Shown here: positions 44,595 through 57,472 of the stretch, in pieces
Layout: the number at the start of each line of letters is the position of its first letter
How positions within the stretch are numbered: position 1 is the first letter of the stretch
NCBI GenBank assembly: GCA_023078555.1
Contig: CM041203.1
Location: forward strand, 4,238,538 to 4,302,537
From: Ulva prolifera
Taxonomy: Eukaryota; Chlorophyta; Ulvophyceae; Ulvales; Ulvaceae
Direction of reading: 5' to 3'
DNA length: 64,000 nucleotides
Notes under the pieces: generated by a model
The model's input: the letters and a program-made list of their open reading frames with translations, nothing else
What the model was told of the DNA's origin: nothing
Databases searched by the model: none
Translations under genes and position numbers: made by a program

Positions 44595-46112
44595 CTACTC
44601 GTCATCAGCGGTCTTGACCTTGGCGTTCTTGTTCAACACCCTGATGTCAAGCTGCAAGCAATACTAACTGTTAGCTCTGAATGGGCTGGAGAAACACTTC
44701 GTCGAATCACGATGTTACAGCAGCAGGGCCTTGGCAAGGGGGTGAGGGGGCACATGGGCCAAAAGGTATGTGCTCATGCCGCAGGACATCTCAATACTGC
44801 TTCATTTCGCGGACCTGGAGACCCACACCAGCGTGCAAGCATGAGCAAGGATCAGGATGTGATGCTACAGCCTGGCGGTGCAAAAGCAGTGGTCGGCCAT
44901 CTTACAAGCCAGCACAAAACTAGGCCTCCTTGCAATTGCTTTGACATGACCGACCATCACATTCTTAGCCGGCGTCTGCTTTGCCGCAGCGACAGACCAC
45001 TCGGACACAACGTTGAAAGAGTGTGATGTGCGTGTGATATGCGTAAGATAGGGCTGCAGCATCAAAGATGCATTGATTCGCAGCATGCAGGAGTCCCCAT
45101 CTGTATATCTGCTCGGTCAGATGCAATTACTGCAGGCAGGTGCAGACTTCATGCAGCCTGTGCCTGCCTGCAATAAACGAATATGACCTTGCAGACATCT
45201 GGTAGCCGTCAAGCTGTTAAATAAATGGGCACAATTGTATACTTCAGTCGTAGCGGCACAGACTCGGCCGCTGCTCCGATGCATCCATAAACGCTGATTG
45301 CACATACTGTGCCTGTAGCTGGAGCAGAACACTGCCATCACCAGTCGACCAGTCCATACCCATTACACTGGAGGAGTGTCATTTCAGATGTCATTATGCA
45401 AGCACTTGAGATTTTCAGTGCGGGGTGCGATGCGAGTGAGCGTTTCCGATAGCTGGGCTGCAACCTTGTGCATGAGGACGACAGATGAAGAGAACACACC
45501 ACAGCAGCACGCTGGACGATCTCCTTCCGCTTCTGGGTCGACACATTGTGTGCCACCTCAGCGCAGTATGTCCTGTTGTGCATCAGCAGGAGATCGAGAT
45601 CTGCTACATTGTGGACGACAGCCTTGAGGAAGCCTGCAAAGGCAGAGGCAAGATGAGGCTACCTGGAACTTCTTCAAAGGGCGTTATATCGTCATGATCG
45701 TACTTCTGCACCGGCATGACCATACAGGCACAATGGGGCACAGTTGCTGCCAGCCGATGAAGAAAAGCCATGACACCGCCCCGGATCATTCCTGAACACC
45801 ATGAAGATCCGGTAACCTACCGTTGGGAAGGACATGCTTGTGCTTCTTGTTGGTTCCGTAACCGATGTTGGGCTGAACAACGCCGTTGCCCTTGAACTTC
45901 CGTCGCACACGAGAGTCAATACCCCGTTGCTTCCTCCATGACGGCTACACAACAATATCAAATTTCATTCCAGATGCTTGATTGCGATGATGATCATCAA
46001 ATGTCCGCTCGTACTGGCATACCTTGACGGCAATCTTGCGATCGGTCTGATGGCGCACAAACTTCTTTGTGCGCTTCTTAACCTTGTCAATCTTTACCAG
46101 AGGTTGCGCCAT
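44595..46112 (-). CDS. RPL32: 60S ribosomal protein L32 (eL32)
   Basis: Four exons join in phase: 46112-46023, 45944-45821, 45633-45500 and 44651-44595 (134 residues, the normal length). The start reads [20 protein letters not shown] then [10 protein letters not shown]. Exon 2 gives [19 protein letters not shown] and [18 protein letters not shown]. Exon 3 gives [20 protein letters not shown] and [13 protein letters not shown]. Exon 4 gives [18 protein letters not shown]. eL32 is an early-binding protein of the cytosolic large subunit. All splice sites are GT..AG, with donors GTATGC, GTAGGT and GTGTGT. The third intron is long (848 nt). A decoy frame at 45464-45384 also splices in phase but lacks the conserved C-terminus. 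Confidence 0.97.
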
Positions 46113-47256
46113 CTTTCCTGCAGCTTGCGCTACGTCAAGGCCGGGAAAGCAAATGCCCAACACAGGCTGTGCTGTAATTGCGAACACACCTCTGTGTCTT
46201 TGGATCCGAGGGAACGAAAAAGGGGAAACTCGGAGTTGTGCGTGTTCATTTGTGCTCGTGAATCTTGCTGGCGCTCAGCAGAGCTCCAGCACCAGTAGCA
46301 ACGGGCTTCATCGTACGCGTCAAGGCGTCGACTGCCGATGACGTCAGGGAGTGCGAGGCCGCGGCCCCCACCAGTGCGAATGGCCTTCCTGCTGAACACA
46401 TGCCGAGTGTCACCTTTGTCAATCGATGCGATTTACGTCACGATGGTGCATTTTTGCGGCCTGGCTTCGTGAATCATCGCTGACTGTTCTGGGCACATCT
46501 CGTAGCCCAGAGGCGTGTTCATATGTCTGATGAAATTGGCATTTCCCCCAAGCAAGTAACCTGCCTACTTACTTACTTACTTACTTACTTTATATAAGCA
46601 AACGCTGGTCCATCAGCATGGAAGAATTTGAGAGCTTTGGGTTGATGGTGCACCAATCGCAGCACTGGCGCCACTTCATTGCTCTGGTTCCCCACAACTG
46701 AAGACAGTGCAGGGATGATCTCACGGACGGCTAGCTTCACACAAGGCCGCAACATTTATGATCTTAGAGCAAGGGAGCGCGTTGGAAGTTGGGCAGTCAT
46801 GAGAAGGGAGTTCGAGCAAGGAGCTCCTGAATGGACACATGATATGGAGCTCAACAATCTTGGACAGCCTGGGCCCGACTCTGGCACCTGGCAATCTTCT
46901 TAGCGCACCATACAGTCAGGCCATATGGGAATCACTGGCAGATCACGCAAGCATGATGTAGCGAAGGTGAGGTGAGTTGCAGAATTGTGTCTGTCAGTGC
47001 ACAACTCCGCATTTGCCGATCACGAATCATGGACTCCTTGATTCCGTGACGGGGTATTGATGGACATGAGTACAGAACTGAACCATAAACCATAGTTTGA
47101 TCATCGGTGCAGTAGTGGTATTCTCGGAGTAGTTTGGGCCGCGGGCTCCGCTGCTAGACGCTGTGAACACACTTTGCAGGATGGCAGAGGCCTGTAGGGC
47201 CGTTCATGCGTACCAGCGACTACTCGCATAGGCGACTTGTGGGCGCCTGTGCAGAC
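46113..47256. other. Divergent region between eL32 and the SAP30BP-like gene
   Basis: It should contain both promoters. A plus frame at about 46700-46903 (SRTASFTQGRNIYDLRARER, then MRREFEQGAPEWTHDMEL) has protein-like composition and may be an exon of an unresolved small gene. No promoter motif could be assigned. Confidence 0.3.
46566..46590 (+). repeat. (ACTT)n microsatellite
   Basis: Several uninterrupted CTTA/ACTT units occur in the divergent region between eL32 and the SAP30BP-like gene. Confidence 0.85.
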
Positions 47257-49443
47257 ATGAGTGCCCTTGGGCTGGGTGGGTACTTCGAGCACGACGACGC
47301 AGATGAGGAGTCTTCGGAACTGGATTTGGACCAGAAGAACAGTCCTTTAGACAAATCCAACGAGCTAACAGGCTCAGAAGATCCTGTCGCAGCAGCTTGT
47401 GATGCATCTGGGCAACTTGACGCGTCTGGGGAAGGCTTGCCAGGCACGATTTGTTTCGAGTCGCGACAGCTAGATCATGTGTACATCAGCTGCCTCAATC
47501 TGCACTGAATAAATATATGGTCTGCTATCATGGGGTTCTTGATCTGATGCAATTGATCATCTCTGTGATGTGTGAATTTGCATAACAATATTGCCTGCAT
47601 TCCTAGCTGCAGTCAGAGAGCCCACGCGCCTACAACATGTATCACCCCTCGTTCGACATACTAATTGCTTGTAGGTGCTGGAGCCGCAAGGTCAAATCGT
47701 GATGAGCCAGCAGCAGAGGGGGGCACTCCCGAGCACATTCCAGGGCAGGTGCAACACGGCAGTCCACAGGTGGCCCAGGCGAATGGCACAGACCCAGAAG
47801 GTACAGCGAATGCCAAGGCTTTCAGCGTCCCGGGAGTTCCGGATGCGCCGGACGAGCCTTGCGAGGCAAAATGGCAACAACGTGTATCATGGGTGCTACA
47901 GCAGCAGAGCCGGATGGGGAAAAAGATGATTCGCGAACTGCAGGAAAACAGGACTTACAGAAATCCCCGATTCATGGAGAAAGTAATCAAAGATGCTGGC
48001 GTCACTCAGTATGGAACTTGCTTTCGAAAGGACTTCTGGGATCCTGCCAGCCTGCCAGAAGGGGACTTCCTGAAGTCCCTGAAGCGAACACTAGATGACA
48101 AGGTGCTCTTTCTATTGCGCAAATAGTGAGGGTGTGAGCTTGCAACTGTGGGGCTTGCGCTGACGTGCGTTGTGACGATACTACCACATCTTCTCCTTCA
48201 TACCTGTATTGCGCAATTGCGATCGCACAACCCACCACGGCGATTTCAGTTCGGATACATCCCTGGACGCCCGATGATGGAGCAGGACGTAAAAATGTCT
48301 GCAATCGGCTTCAGCAGGAGCATGGTTCGCATATGGTTGCGCACTCTTGCTGTGATTGGCATGTGTATAGAGGAGACACGCAAGCATGATCGCAACCTGA
48401 GATCTCAATGCCTAGCACGCTGCAGACTCTACATAAGTAGCTGCCGATGCATGCCCGAAATGCACACCAAATTTCATTCTCCGGTGACCCTCTGCTCTTC
48501 CCAAAAAAATAGATCACTCTGTTCGTTACACTGGTGCACTTCGGTTGCAGTGACATATCAGCACAGCATTGTATCGGTCGTATTCGCCGTTCTGGTGAAC
48601 ATCCATGAACTGATTCAGGCTTGCAAATTGCCACATGCAGACTGTAGACCTGCACAACAGATCGTTCAGGCTTGTGCTGAATCTGGTTGCGGTGTCCCCT
48701 CGATGGCCAGACACCTCCCCATGGTGCACTGCATCAGACCCACTGCTGAATTTCATGTATAACATGCGGCTATCTGCTTCTAGTCAGCAATCAGCAGCAG
48801 CATGCCCGAGGCGGTATGTTGCCCGGCAAATCATGTAGCCACTACACGCGGTCATGCGGATCCTGTGTTTCCGTGATTACACACATGTCACAAAACTTGT
48901 CAGATGGCCGGCCTCCATGACACCTGTCACCACCTGTTGATTCCGGTGCCACTCAAAACTCCTCCGAGCACCACCTTCCACGATATTTGTCCCCAGCAGT
49001 TATTGTCATCTGTACTATTCACATACCTCCATCACAGTGCGGCAGAGGCAGCGTGCAGCTGCAGCTCCCTGCTGTGACTGCAAGCCTCACAATTCATTCT
49101 CGCAGTTCGTATATGTATTCACAGAGGACAGAGGCCAGGCATGAAGCCGGTTCTCGGAATCCACTCGCAAACCCACTCACTCGTTGATGGCACTAGGCCG
49201 GGCATGAGCGCGGTTCATGTATGTATGCAGGACTACTTGACTTTCTATTATAGCCTTACTCATGTGGACATGCGTGTGCAGAGACTGAAACGTGCGAGGC
49301 AGCCCGCAGCTGTGAAGCCCGCAGTCCACAAGAGCGGAGTCCACCCCGGCAGCATGTCAGCCTCTGCAGCCGCCGGTGCCCGCATCGCGGCCACCATGAG
49401 CTCCAAACGCAGCAAATGGGATCAAGGAACGAAAGACAGGTGA
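47257..49443 (+). CDS. SAP30BP/HCNGP-like transcriptional regulator
   Basis: The start ATG at 47257 opens MSALGLGGYFEHDDADEESS, an acidic N-terminus. Exon 47675-48102 holds the HCNGP core: QENRTYRNPRFMEKVIKDAG, VTQYGTCFRKDFWDP and LPEGDFLKSLKRTLDDK. It matches the family pattern 'RNPxxxEKxI...GTxxxKDxxDP'. Exon 49282-49443 joins in phase and ends MSSKRSKWDQGTKDR, like the KRKSKWD tail of animal SAP30BP. The human protein binds the Sin3-associated factor SAP30 and also takes part in splicing of short introns. The exact donor of exon 1 (phase 1 needed; a candidate is near 47400) is unresolved. The last intron (48103-49281) contains a truncated LINE fragment. Confidence 0.8.
49126..49220 (-). 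mobile_element. Diverged 5'-truncated LINE 3' fragment
   Basis: It shares the terminal GGCCTCTGTCC and the segment GCCCGGCCTAGTGCCAT with the element at 8.4 kb. Flanks CGCAGTTCGTATATGTATT and GCGCGGTTCATGTATGTATG look like a decayed duplicated target. It lies in the last intron of the SAP30BP-like gene. Confidence 0.75.
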
Positions 49444-51028
49444 CATGTCCGCAATAGCAGGGGTCACGAATGGGCTGTCAGCGTGCATGAGATGGCATGT
49501 TTCCATCAAAACCAATCGCGTAGCCTGTACACAGCAAGCTCCGTGGCAGTAGTATGCCCATGTGCGTGATTGTAACAGACAGGACCATTGTGATCTGCTG
49601 CTGTGGAGTGTGTGAGCTGTAGGTAAGTGATGGGCAGGCCACCGCGAGGAGCGGTGTCACAAGCGAGTGCTTGGTGGAAGTCCACATGTGTCCGGTCAGT
49701 GAACCTTGGGCTGGTGCGCTTCCAAACGCCATGTGCTCTGATACTACATTTGCCCAGAGGGTCACAGCACTGTAATTGGATGCCATAGCGTATGCTGCTT
49801 CATATAAGCCTGCTCAGGAAGCGCAGTTATCTGGATGTTTGCAACGTTATGACACCTTCATGGATCACGTCACTGCAATACCAAGGAGTCGTGATATTGA
49901 ATGCCAAACTCCCTGCTATGATTGTTTTGCAAGATACCATCCTGTTGATGGTTGCTGTTGTGCCAGGTACGATGACTTGCATGTGAATCTGATTCAACAA
50001 CACCATGCGGAGCGCCGTAGTTTTTGCTCGAAGCACAAGGTTGCCACAGAATACCAGCACACACGCCTCACCTGTACGTGCAGCAACCATTGCCTCTGAT
50101 TCATTACCTGCTGCACTTGTAGCCATACTCATGGAGTCTCAGTGTACAGACCACTGTTTCGAAGTTGAGGTAGATTCCAGGCTCTTGTTGAATACATGAA
50201 ACTAGTCCAGTCGCAGTTGAACAACTGCACGCAAATACATGTTCAAAGACTTTCCACATCAACATGATTCATGGTAATCATACTATCCTGCTTACACCGA
50301 AAAAAAAATCGGTGAGCACAGCCACTTAGTAGAGATCGATACGGTCATGTGTTTACAAAACGTCACAAGTGTGACAGTGAACAAGATCTTGTATTCTGAC
50401 ACAGAAATCATGACGCTAGTCCACTGCATTCAACTCTCAGTACACCACTCCCGTTGTAGCGGTAGCAGTTAACCATAGTACGCCGGGGTCCGACATGTCA
50501 ACCTCTACACACTTGCTTTTGTACCCATAGTTGAGTGTGATGTGAACTTCGTCCTATTCCACCACAGCAGCAGCGGACGATGAACTGTCCTGCTGCGTTT
50601 TTGGGCGTTGCCTGTTTGTCGAGACAGTTGTAGATCTGATGTCTCCAGACATACAGTATAACGCTGTGAACTCTGCCTGCAATGGATTTGCCAGCATTGC
50701 TGAAGCTCCTCAATCGGGATATCTTGTGTCTGCATCGCGTTTATAAGAAGCGCAGAGCCGTCAAGCCGTAAGCTCAGTGTGTGCACGGGGCCAATGTGGA
50801 AGATAGCACCGTTACTGGTTTACAAGGGTACACCGGCAACACACACCCATCTCAGAACCCCAGCTCCCTGCACGACAGGCTCTGACACATCAACACACAC
50901 ACACACACATGCCCACCTCCTCAACACAGCAGCCACGGTCAGACATCTGCAGAGCTTACGGAACGATCTCTCTGCTGCTGCTGTCCAATTCCATGTTCAG
51001 GGAGCTCTGTATGGCAAAGCCATCACGC
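49444..51028 (-). other. Convergent intergenic region with unassigned minus-strand frames
   Basis: Minus frames near 50660-50786 (LDGSALLINAMQTQDIPIEE) and 50010-50132 (MVAARTGEACVLVFCGNLVL) look protein-like, but no spliced model was found. They may be exons of an unrecognised gene or 3' sequence of MsrB. A (CA)n tract is near 50892. Confidence 0.25.
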
Positions 51029-52613
51029 TTATGGCTTTGCGGGCACAAACTTGATCGAAACAGAGTTTACACAGTGTCTCTCGTCAGTTGGAGTCGGGAA
51101 ACCTTCTCCCTTAAACACCTGCACATGGCTCACGCCGTTGTCAGCAGTCTTCGACTGGAGTCTGTCAAAGACTTCCGCGAGATGCTCAGCATGCCTGTTC
51201 CACACACGCACCCAGGTCCGCATGTGTGTCTGTGTTTCAAGCAGCGAGGCATGCAACAATCAAAGCGATGGATGCACACGCGATGGCACACACACGATGA
51301 CAGAGACAGCTACAGGCACAGCTGCACTGGGCTGTCCTGAATGCCAAAAGAACATCTACAATTGTCGGCGATCGCGTGAACAAATGCGAGCCTGGCCACT
51401 CAAGTACACAAAAAGTTCAAGGTTGACTATGCCGCTCCGTTTTGCACACCAGTGATGAGCGCTAGGTGCCCACAGGGAAACAGCATACATGGTACGGAAG
51501 GATAAGAATAGCAGTTCGTCGTCATCGAGTGCTTGCCACTTCCTCACGAGCTATGAAGCGTTAAGCAAAGTGCAGGCAGCACTGGCAGAAGACGAGGCAC
51601 AGGAGCACACATGTCCGAGATGTCCACCGCAATTCTTGCACAAGATCTCTGTCCGTGCCATACCCAGAGAGCTGTCCGTGATCCTCTCTACTGTGTCTGG
51701 GAGGTTATCATAGAATGCCGGCCATCCGCAGCCGGAATTGAACTTGGTGTCAGCACTGCAGGGGCACCGTCCTGTCAGTATGGAACAGCACGCCAGAGAA
51801 TGACTGGATGTGGCTAGTCTGTTCAGGCAGATATTGGGCAGGCGGAGAATAAATTATTTCCGATACAAGAGCAATCGCTAAAGTGATCTGTCATCTGTCC
51901 ACCTGGGCTGTCGGTCGGGCAGTAGTGGGAGGACCGCACTCATACAGTTTTGAGCCACAAGCACGGCACTCAAAATGCCCCCCGGCAAAGTCACCCTTGT
52001 TATATTCCCCGGATCCTGGCGGCTCTGTGCCCTTGTTGCGAATGACGTGGTACTGCACATTGCTGTCCGCTTCAGTGTGGTACCGGAGAGGGTCAGCAGT
52101 GATCGGTCGACGCAGCTCGCTGAAGCAAAGAACGGTGCATGTCTAGAGCGGCAGCCGAAACATGAAAATTTTAAGATGATTTAGTTATACCGGTGCACTA
52201 GTGCATGTCTTGGTCGCCTTGGAAACGTACTAGACAGCTCGACCAGGCTACTGACAAATCGCGCACGTCCTGTCAAACCACAGTTATCATTATCCACATC
52301 TGTAGCTATGCGCAAACAAATAACCAAAACTTTGCAAACATGCATGCCGTAGCCTTCAGAACACGAATGTGCTCAGCGTCGAGCACAAGGGCCTACGGAA
52401 TGCCAACCGCGAGTGCTGTGGCTGTGATGCGTCCAGCACAAGACGGGTCCGCACCTCCTCCGCACTGAGTAGTTCTTTCCACTTGGTTTCCGGAGTGGTT
52501 CTATCAAGGGTTTCCGCTGACATGGTCACGCTGGTTCGTCGACTGGAGGGAAAGTGCTGCCGTGCTACACTAGTGAAGCGCAGCGCTTTTACGGAGACTG
52601 TGGAAGCAATCAT
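51029..52613 (-). CDS. MSRB: Peptide methionine-R-sulfoxide reductase B
   Basis: Four exons join in phase: 52613-52455, 52052-51940, 51755-51611 and 51118-51029 (168 residues). MsrB reduces methionine-R-sulfoxide in proteins, usually with thioredoxin. The zinc-binding Cys pairs are CRAC and CKNC. The active-site region reads [11 protein letters not shown] with the catalytic Cys. Other family blocks are [31 protein letters not shown] and [13 protein letters not shown]. The first about 30 residues are basic and Ser/Arg-rich ([20 protein letters not shown]), as in plastid or mitochondrial targeting peptides. That fits plant-type plastid MSRB, which protects stroma proteins from photo-oxidation. 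Donors are GTGCGG twice and GTGTGC. Confidence 0.96.
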
Positions 52614-54370
52614 AGTGGCAGGCGTTCAGGAAAGCATACAAATTGGTCACGTTGCGTGATCCGCAAGCGCGCTTATGTGACCCTCGTTCCCTGGATAGAT
52701 CCAGATGTTGTGATGGATGGCTGCATGGTCTCTGGAATGTTCGCGAAGCCTTCTGCCCATCAATCAATGGCTGTGCACAATAGAATTCTACGGTGCACAC
52801 GGTACACATGATATCTCGTGGGGCCGGCAGTATCACGCGAACCTGCAAACAACACCACAATTGACAGCACCAGCAGAGCAAGCTGGCCATCGCAGCCAAG
52901 TATCCTTCGCAGAACCGCGTAGTGGCATGCCGGGCTAATCCCACAATAACGCAACAATCATGAAAGCATTCGAGCATTATTCCATATCATCGCCACTCCT
53001 GGTGCGCTGTGCTGTTCTGGAAAATATTGATATGGTGACCAGTGGCGGCGGGCGGGCATCAGCCCACCTGTCGGCAGCTGCAGGGAGGGGTGGATGAGCG
53101 CTGTCCGTACATGCCCACTGTCAATATTGACACATATGTAGAAATATGTAGAAATATGCAGACCCGGGTCGACCATCAAAACACATGATGACATCAGCCC
53201 ACGGTGCCGCCCAGCTTCCAACGCATGCCGGGCGCAGCGTTGCTGTATCTCTGAGCAACCAGGGGGCTGATGTGGAAGGACTGCGCTCATACGATCACTG
53301 AACTGTAGTATACATGCATGTATTGGTCCAGTTGCATGGGCAGCTTGCGGCAATCCGGTGACGTGAGTGCTACACCACTGGGGTTTTGCACGATGCGTCA
53401 CGAATTGAATGGTACAGTGGTCACACCACTGGAATGCCACACCGCTGCGGACGCCAATGCATGCGCAGCGCCAGCGGTCACGGCGCCAGTGGCCACCAGT
53501 GCACACGGATTGGCAGCAGCGACAGCCACATGCGCATGTGCATTGCATGATGATGGTGAGACTGCAGAGGCGCAGCCCATACACAACATTGGCACGGCGG
53601 TGTATGATGACACTGTGGTGAACAACGGCACAGCGCAACACATATGTGGTCCCGTTAACTTGCAGTTGTCAATGTCCAATAGGATACGGCTCAGTAAACT
53701 CACTTTGCACACATGGGAACGAGCGCCCCAGTGAGATCCATTTGGGGATGAATCTGCAGCAACGTCCACTGCGCGTCGACCTGCACGGGCGCTGCCACGT
53801 CACAGCAGTACTAGCGCAGTCGTGGCCGGGCGTTGGTGTGTGTTGCTTCTGGCCACCCAGGCCGTGCGTACATGTGGCTGCAGTGGTGCCCGCCTGGACG
53901 CTGCCACGGCATTGGCGGACGTGGGGTTCGCAGTTGGGCATGCGTGAGAGGGTGCGTTACAAGCGTATGCGCGTGTTGCAAGGACAGAGCCGGAGGGGCA
54001 GGTGTGCATCGTGCACTGTGTGGAAGCTGTTTCGAGATATCGTTATCTGTGCCTCTGTCTCCAGAGATTCTGGTGCTGCATTCATGCGTCGTGACCTGCT
54101 CACTCTCCCGCCACGCCGCTGCACCACTGTGTCCATGGTCATCTCACAGAGGCGGCCCAGCCCGGGCGCCCGCCGTAAACAGTGGGTTGCGGACAGCAAC
54201 ATCCGCTTTGCAGTGCAGCAGCTAGCGCCATGGATCGGCGTGGTCGCTTGATGGCGCACCCAACCAAAGAAAAGTAGACCTCCGGCGCACCCTGCTGAAG
54301 CGAAGTGCTCAGTGGAACCTATCCAGAGCGGCACTCGTAAGGAGCATGCGCACACGCTGGGCGTGCCCGG
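52614..54370. other. Region without a supported gene; repeat B3 and repeat C copies
   Basis: Frames on both strands are open for 100-200 codons but have no recognisable content. Repeat B3 is at 53640-53705. A repeat C-like copy is near 53975-54005. A minus stretch around 54090-54230 (LLSATHCLRRAPGLGRLC) could be an exon. Confidence 0.35.
53640..53705 (-). repeat. Repeat B3
   Basis: ACATATGTGGTCCCGTTAAC, then AGTTGTCAATGTCCAATAGG and ATACGGCTCAGTAA. It is an inverted copy of the B1 core. Confidence 0.65.
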
Positions 54371-57172
54371 TCAACCATTCCCCAGCCCGAGACGCGCTTC
54401 GGGCCACGGGAGCTGCCCCCCTTGTGCTTGCGGGGACCCCTCCATCGGGCGACCGAGTTGGATGAATGGTGCCCTCTGTGGAACGTCGTCAAAGAGCGCC
54501 GCAAGCTCGAGTGCGGCCTGCCGTGCTTTCCTCGCACGCACCAACGCGAGCTCGGACATACCGCTCTCAGCGAGGTCATCGCGCCGCGGGCTCAAGCACA
54601 CGCCCCCGTACATCTTTGCCTCGTTCACGCAGACGCCATGGAGCACAGCCGTGACCATCGGGAGCGTGACGCCCGGCTCTGGCGCCGCGCCAGAACTTGG
54701 CTGCGTTGCCGCCTCGCACGCCGCCTTCACCACCCCCTCCAGCAAGCCGGCGTGCTTGCGGCACGCCCGGTGCACGCACGCCGCCGCAGCCGCGGTGGCT
54801 GCGAGCAATTCCCGATCCGTCACACACCCCCGCCGCAACAACTGCAGCGCTGACGCTACCCCCACGCCGGGGGCGTCGCCCCCGCCGTCCTCGGCGGCGG
54901 CGCTGTGGCTGCAGGTGTGCCCGCCACCGCAGCCGCCGCGGCAGTCGTGGCCGAGCTCGCCGGTCACGGCCGCGGCGGCGAGGCTCCCGGCGCGAAGCCA
55001 CAGGGGCGCATCATGCACACAAGCGAGCGCGAGGAGGGCCAGGGTCTGCTTGATGCCCCGGCGCACCTGCGCAAGCTCCCGCCAAGCGGCGTCGGCGGCG
55101 GCTGCAATCTTGGCGACACTCTGCGGCCTCACAAAATGTGCCGGCATCGAGATCGGCAGGCACACCTCAGGTGCGTGGGCGAGGCAGCGCCCGTATAGCC
55201 ACGCCGTCTGCAAACGCCTCCGTGCATCTCAGCACACGCCCACAGGTCTGAGGGACACACTCATGGAGATGCGATCGTACCTGGCATGCCAACTTCCGGG
55301 CCATGGCATACTCATCTCAGCACACGCACACGAGCACCCGCCGAGAACTGCCTGCCTAGGTTGACGTTTGATGCATACATGCGCAGGGGTATGTGAGGGC
55401 CTGCAGCAGGCGGGACGTACGGTGGATGCCCCACAGAGGTCACCGACCCGATCACGCGGCGCGAAACTGAGTGCAGCCCGAGACGTTCTGGGGGGCATCC
55501 CGGCAGTGGCTCCCTGGATATGCATGCATTTGGGCCTATCTAGGCCACGCATGCTCAGTGAGGAGTGCTCACGCTTCAGTCTCGCTGATACGTTGAGCCC
55601 ATGAATGAAACAACATCCACGTTGAGGGTCGGAGGGGCACCTGCGCTGGCCGCAGCGAGTACATCGACTGCAGCCACGTCTCGGCCATCTCGTAAAGTTC
55701 AGGGACGACGAGGCAGTAGTCCATGGCTTCGAGGAGGTCCCCAGCTTGCTGCAGTGTCCAGTCTGACGGGGCTGTGCCGGCGATCACCTGTAGCAGCCTG
55801 TCCATCGCTTGTGGCGAGATTCCTGCTGCCTGGACCTCGTTTGGTGCCACAGTGGAGCTTTCAAGGGGCTCCTTGGTGGTGGTGGTGTTTGGAGTGGCGC
55901 TGGTGTCGGTGGTGGAGGGTTGGTGAGGATACATCAGGTTGCCGAAGAAGCGCGGGCCGGTGAACGCTGCGAGGCGGACTATGCTGATGGGATCTGGAAC
56001 GCCAGCAAATACGACGTGGGAGGGGAAGATAGGGTTGGAGCTCTCGCGGGATGCCTCGTACACCTGCATGTAAATCTGCATGACCGACGGTCGCAGCCTC
56101 AGGTGCTCATACCGGCGGCCCGTTGTGCTGATGGCTCACGATGGTGAGAGACGGGTTGTGTCTGTGCTCTGTGTCGACGGATAGGTTTTTGACTACCGGA
56201 TGCGGATGTTCGGGTACAATGAGCAGGCAGTCTCTCAGGCACAGCCACTGTTGCGCTGCCAACCAATGGCTCAGCGACTGGCACTAGGCTCCGCGGCCCT
56301 GGAACATATGGTCACGTATTGGACATCTCTGAATCTGCCTCCTGAGTGATCTGGTAACTCTGGGCTCTGCTTAGGCCCACGCCAAAGTATCCGCAGCGGT
56401 TTGCAATGCCCATACAGCAATCATGTGCCCGCACTCCCAGCACTCGTACCGCTCGTGACGCTGCTGCCTCGTGCTCCACGAAGTATTTGTTGACACCGGG
56501 GTTGAAATCGGCAGGGTTGAGATGAAACTTGTCCGACAACCGTACAGGAGTGCTTGTGGTCCGGGCGGAGATGGCGTAGCCTTCACTGGTTTCTGGCGCA
56601 GATCCTGTTTGTGCGTGTGCACCAAATGGTTTCTCGTCTTTACGCCTCTTATTTCGTTTACTCTTGAACCTTGCTTTCGCTGCCTGCGTAGACTCTATTG
56701 TGAAGTCTACGGCCGCGATGGCCTTGACAATTCCTGCGATGCGTTGCTCGAGCTGGGCAGCCCGTGATGGACGCTCTTGCACGGGTGTGCACTGCAAATT
56801 CAGCATCATGTGTGCCAGCTCATCGGTCTTTTGTGTAACGAGAGCTTCAGAAGCGCTCACGCTCGGTGAGGTGCCCTCGTCCGACTTTTCGTCCGAAAGC
56901 AAGTGTAGCAGGAGCGCCGAAGCCCATCCGTCACGACGCTGTAGGCCACACAGAATGACAGTTAGACTATAATTCCTTCATGAAGTCCGTATAGCCGCTT
57001 CCCGAATCACGAATCGATTCAGGGCCCCTGGCGAAAGACACATCGGGCATGGATATGGCCATCATAAGTCTTTCCTCGAGAAGCGCCTCCAGCTTTGATA
57101 GTGCAAATTTACGGCAGTGTACTACCTCCACCAGCAGTGTGGTCTTGCAGTGCTCCAGGAAGCGCGCGAAGA
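54371..57172 (-). CDS. BTB/BACK-like protein, paralogue of the gene at the right edge
   Basis: Exons about 57172-57042, 56938-56450, 56063-55641 and 55207-54371 join in phase, with at least 582 codons after the first exon. The first exon reads FARFLEHCKTTLLVEVVHCR, then KFALSKLEALLEER. The second is charged with a Lys/Arg patch (KARFKSKRNKRRKDEKPFG) and ends HLNPADFNPGVNKYFVEHEA. The third contains IVRLAAFTGPRFFGNLMYPH, an Asn/Thr-rich loop, and LLEAMDYCLVVPELYEMAET. That last piece matches the BTB pattern in which a 'MY' helix is followed by 'LL.AADYC.VPEL...AE'. The last exon is Ala-rich and helical (BACK-like). BTB proteins usually recruit substrates to cullin-3 ligases; that role is inferred. 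The initiator exon was not found. Confidence 0.5.
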
Positions 57173-57472
57173 CTCACCTCGGACATGTCTCTGACGTGTA
57201 ATGCTATTGCAACTGGAGCAACAAGAAGGCATTCACTGTGAGCGCATCAAGACGTTGACTTGCATATTGCGCCTTTCGGTACCTCCTACGAAGCCCAAAG
57301 GTGGTTTGGAAAGATTTATTTGCACCAGCTGCCTCGTGCAGCGCGTTGGCCCACAGTTCAATCGACGCGATACGCCCACATCAAACATCCGCTTGGTTAT
57401 TTATTTATTTACTTATTTATTTGGATTCTTCACATATAGTCTATGTGATGTAGAGACAGACCTCACCGCCTG

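Noticed and set aside
45384..45464. Alternative last exon for eL32 that splices in phase and ends at a stop
   Set aside because: The encoded [17 protein letters not shown] only superficially resembles the eL32 C-terminus. The exon at 44651-44595 restores the conserved LDIRVxNxNAK ending and the normal length of 134 residues.
52760..52811. Plus frame upstream of here reading RKRAYVTLVPW, reminiscent of the end of ribosomal protein uL23
   Set aside because: Only a few residues match, no other uL23 segment is nearby, and no splice signals support an exon.
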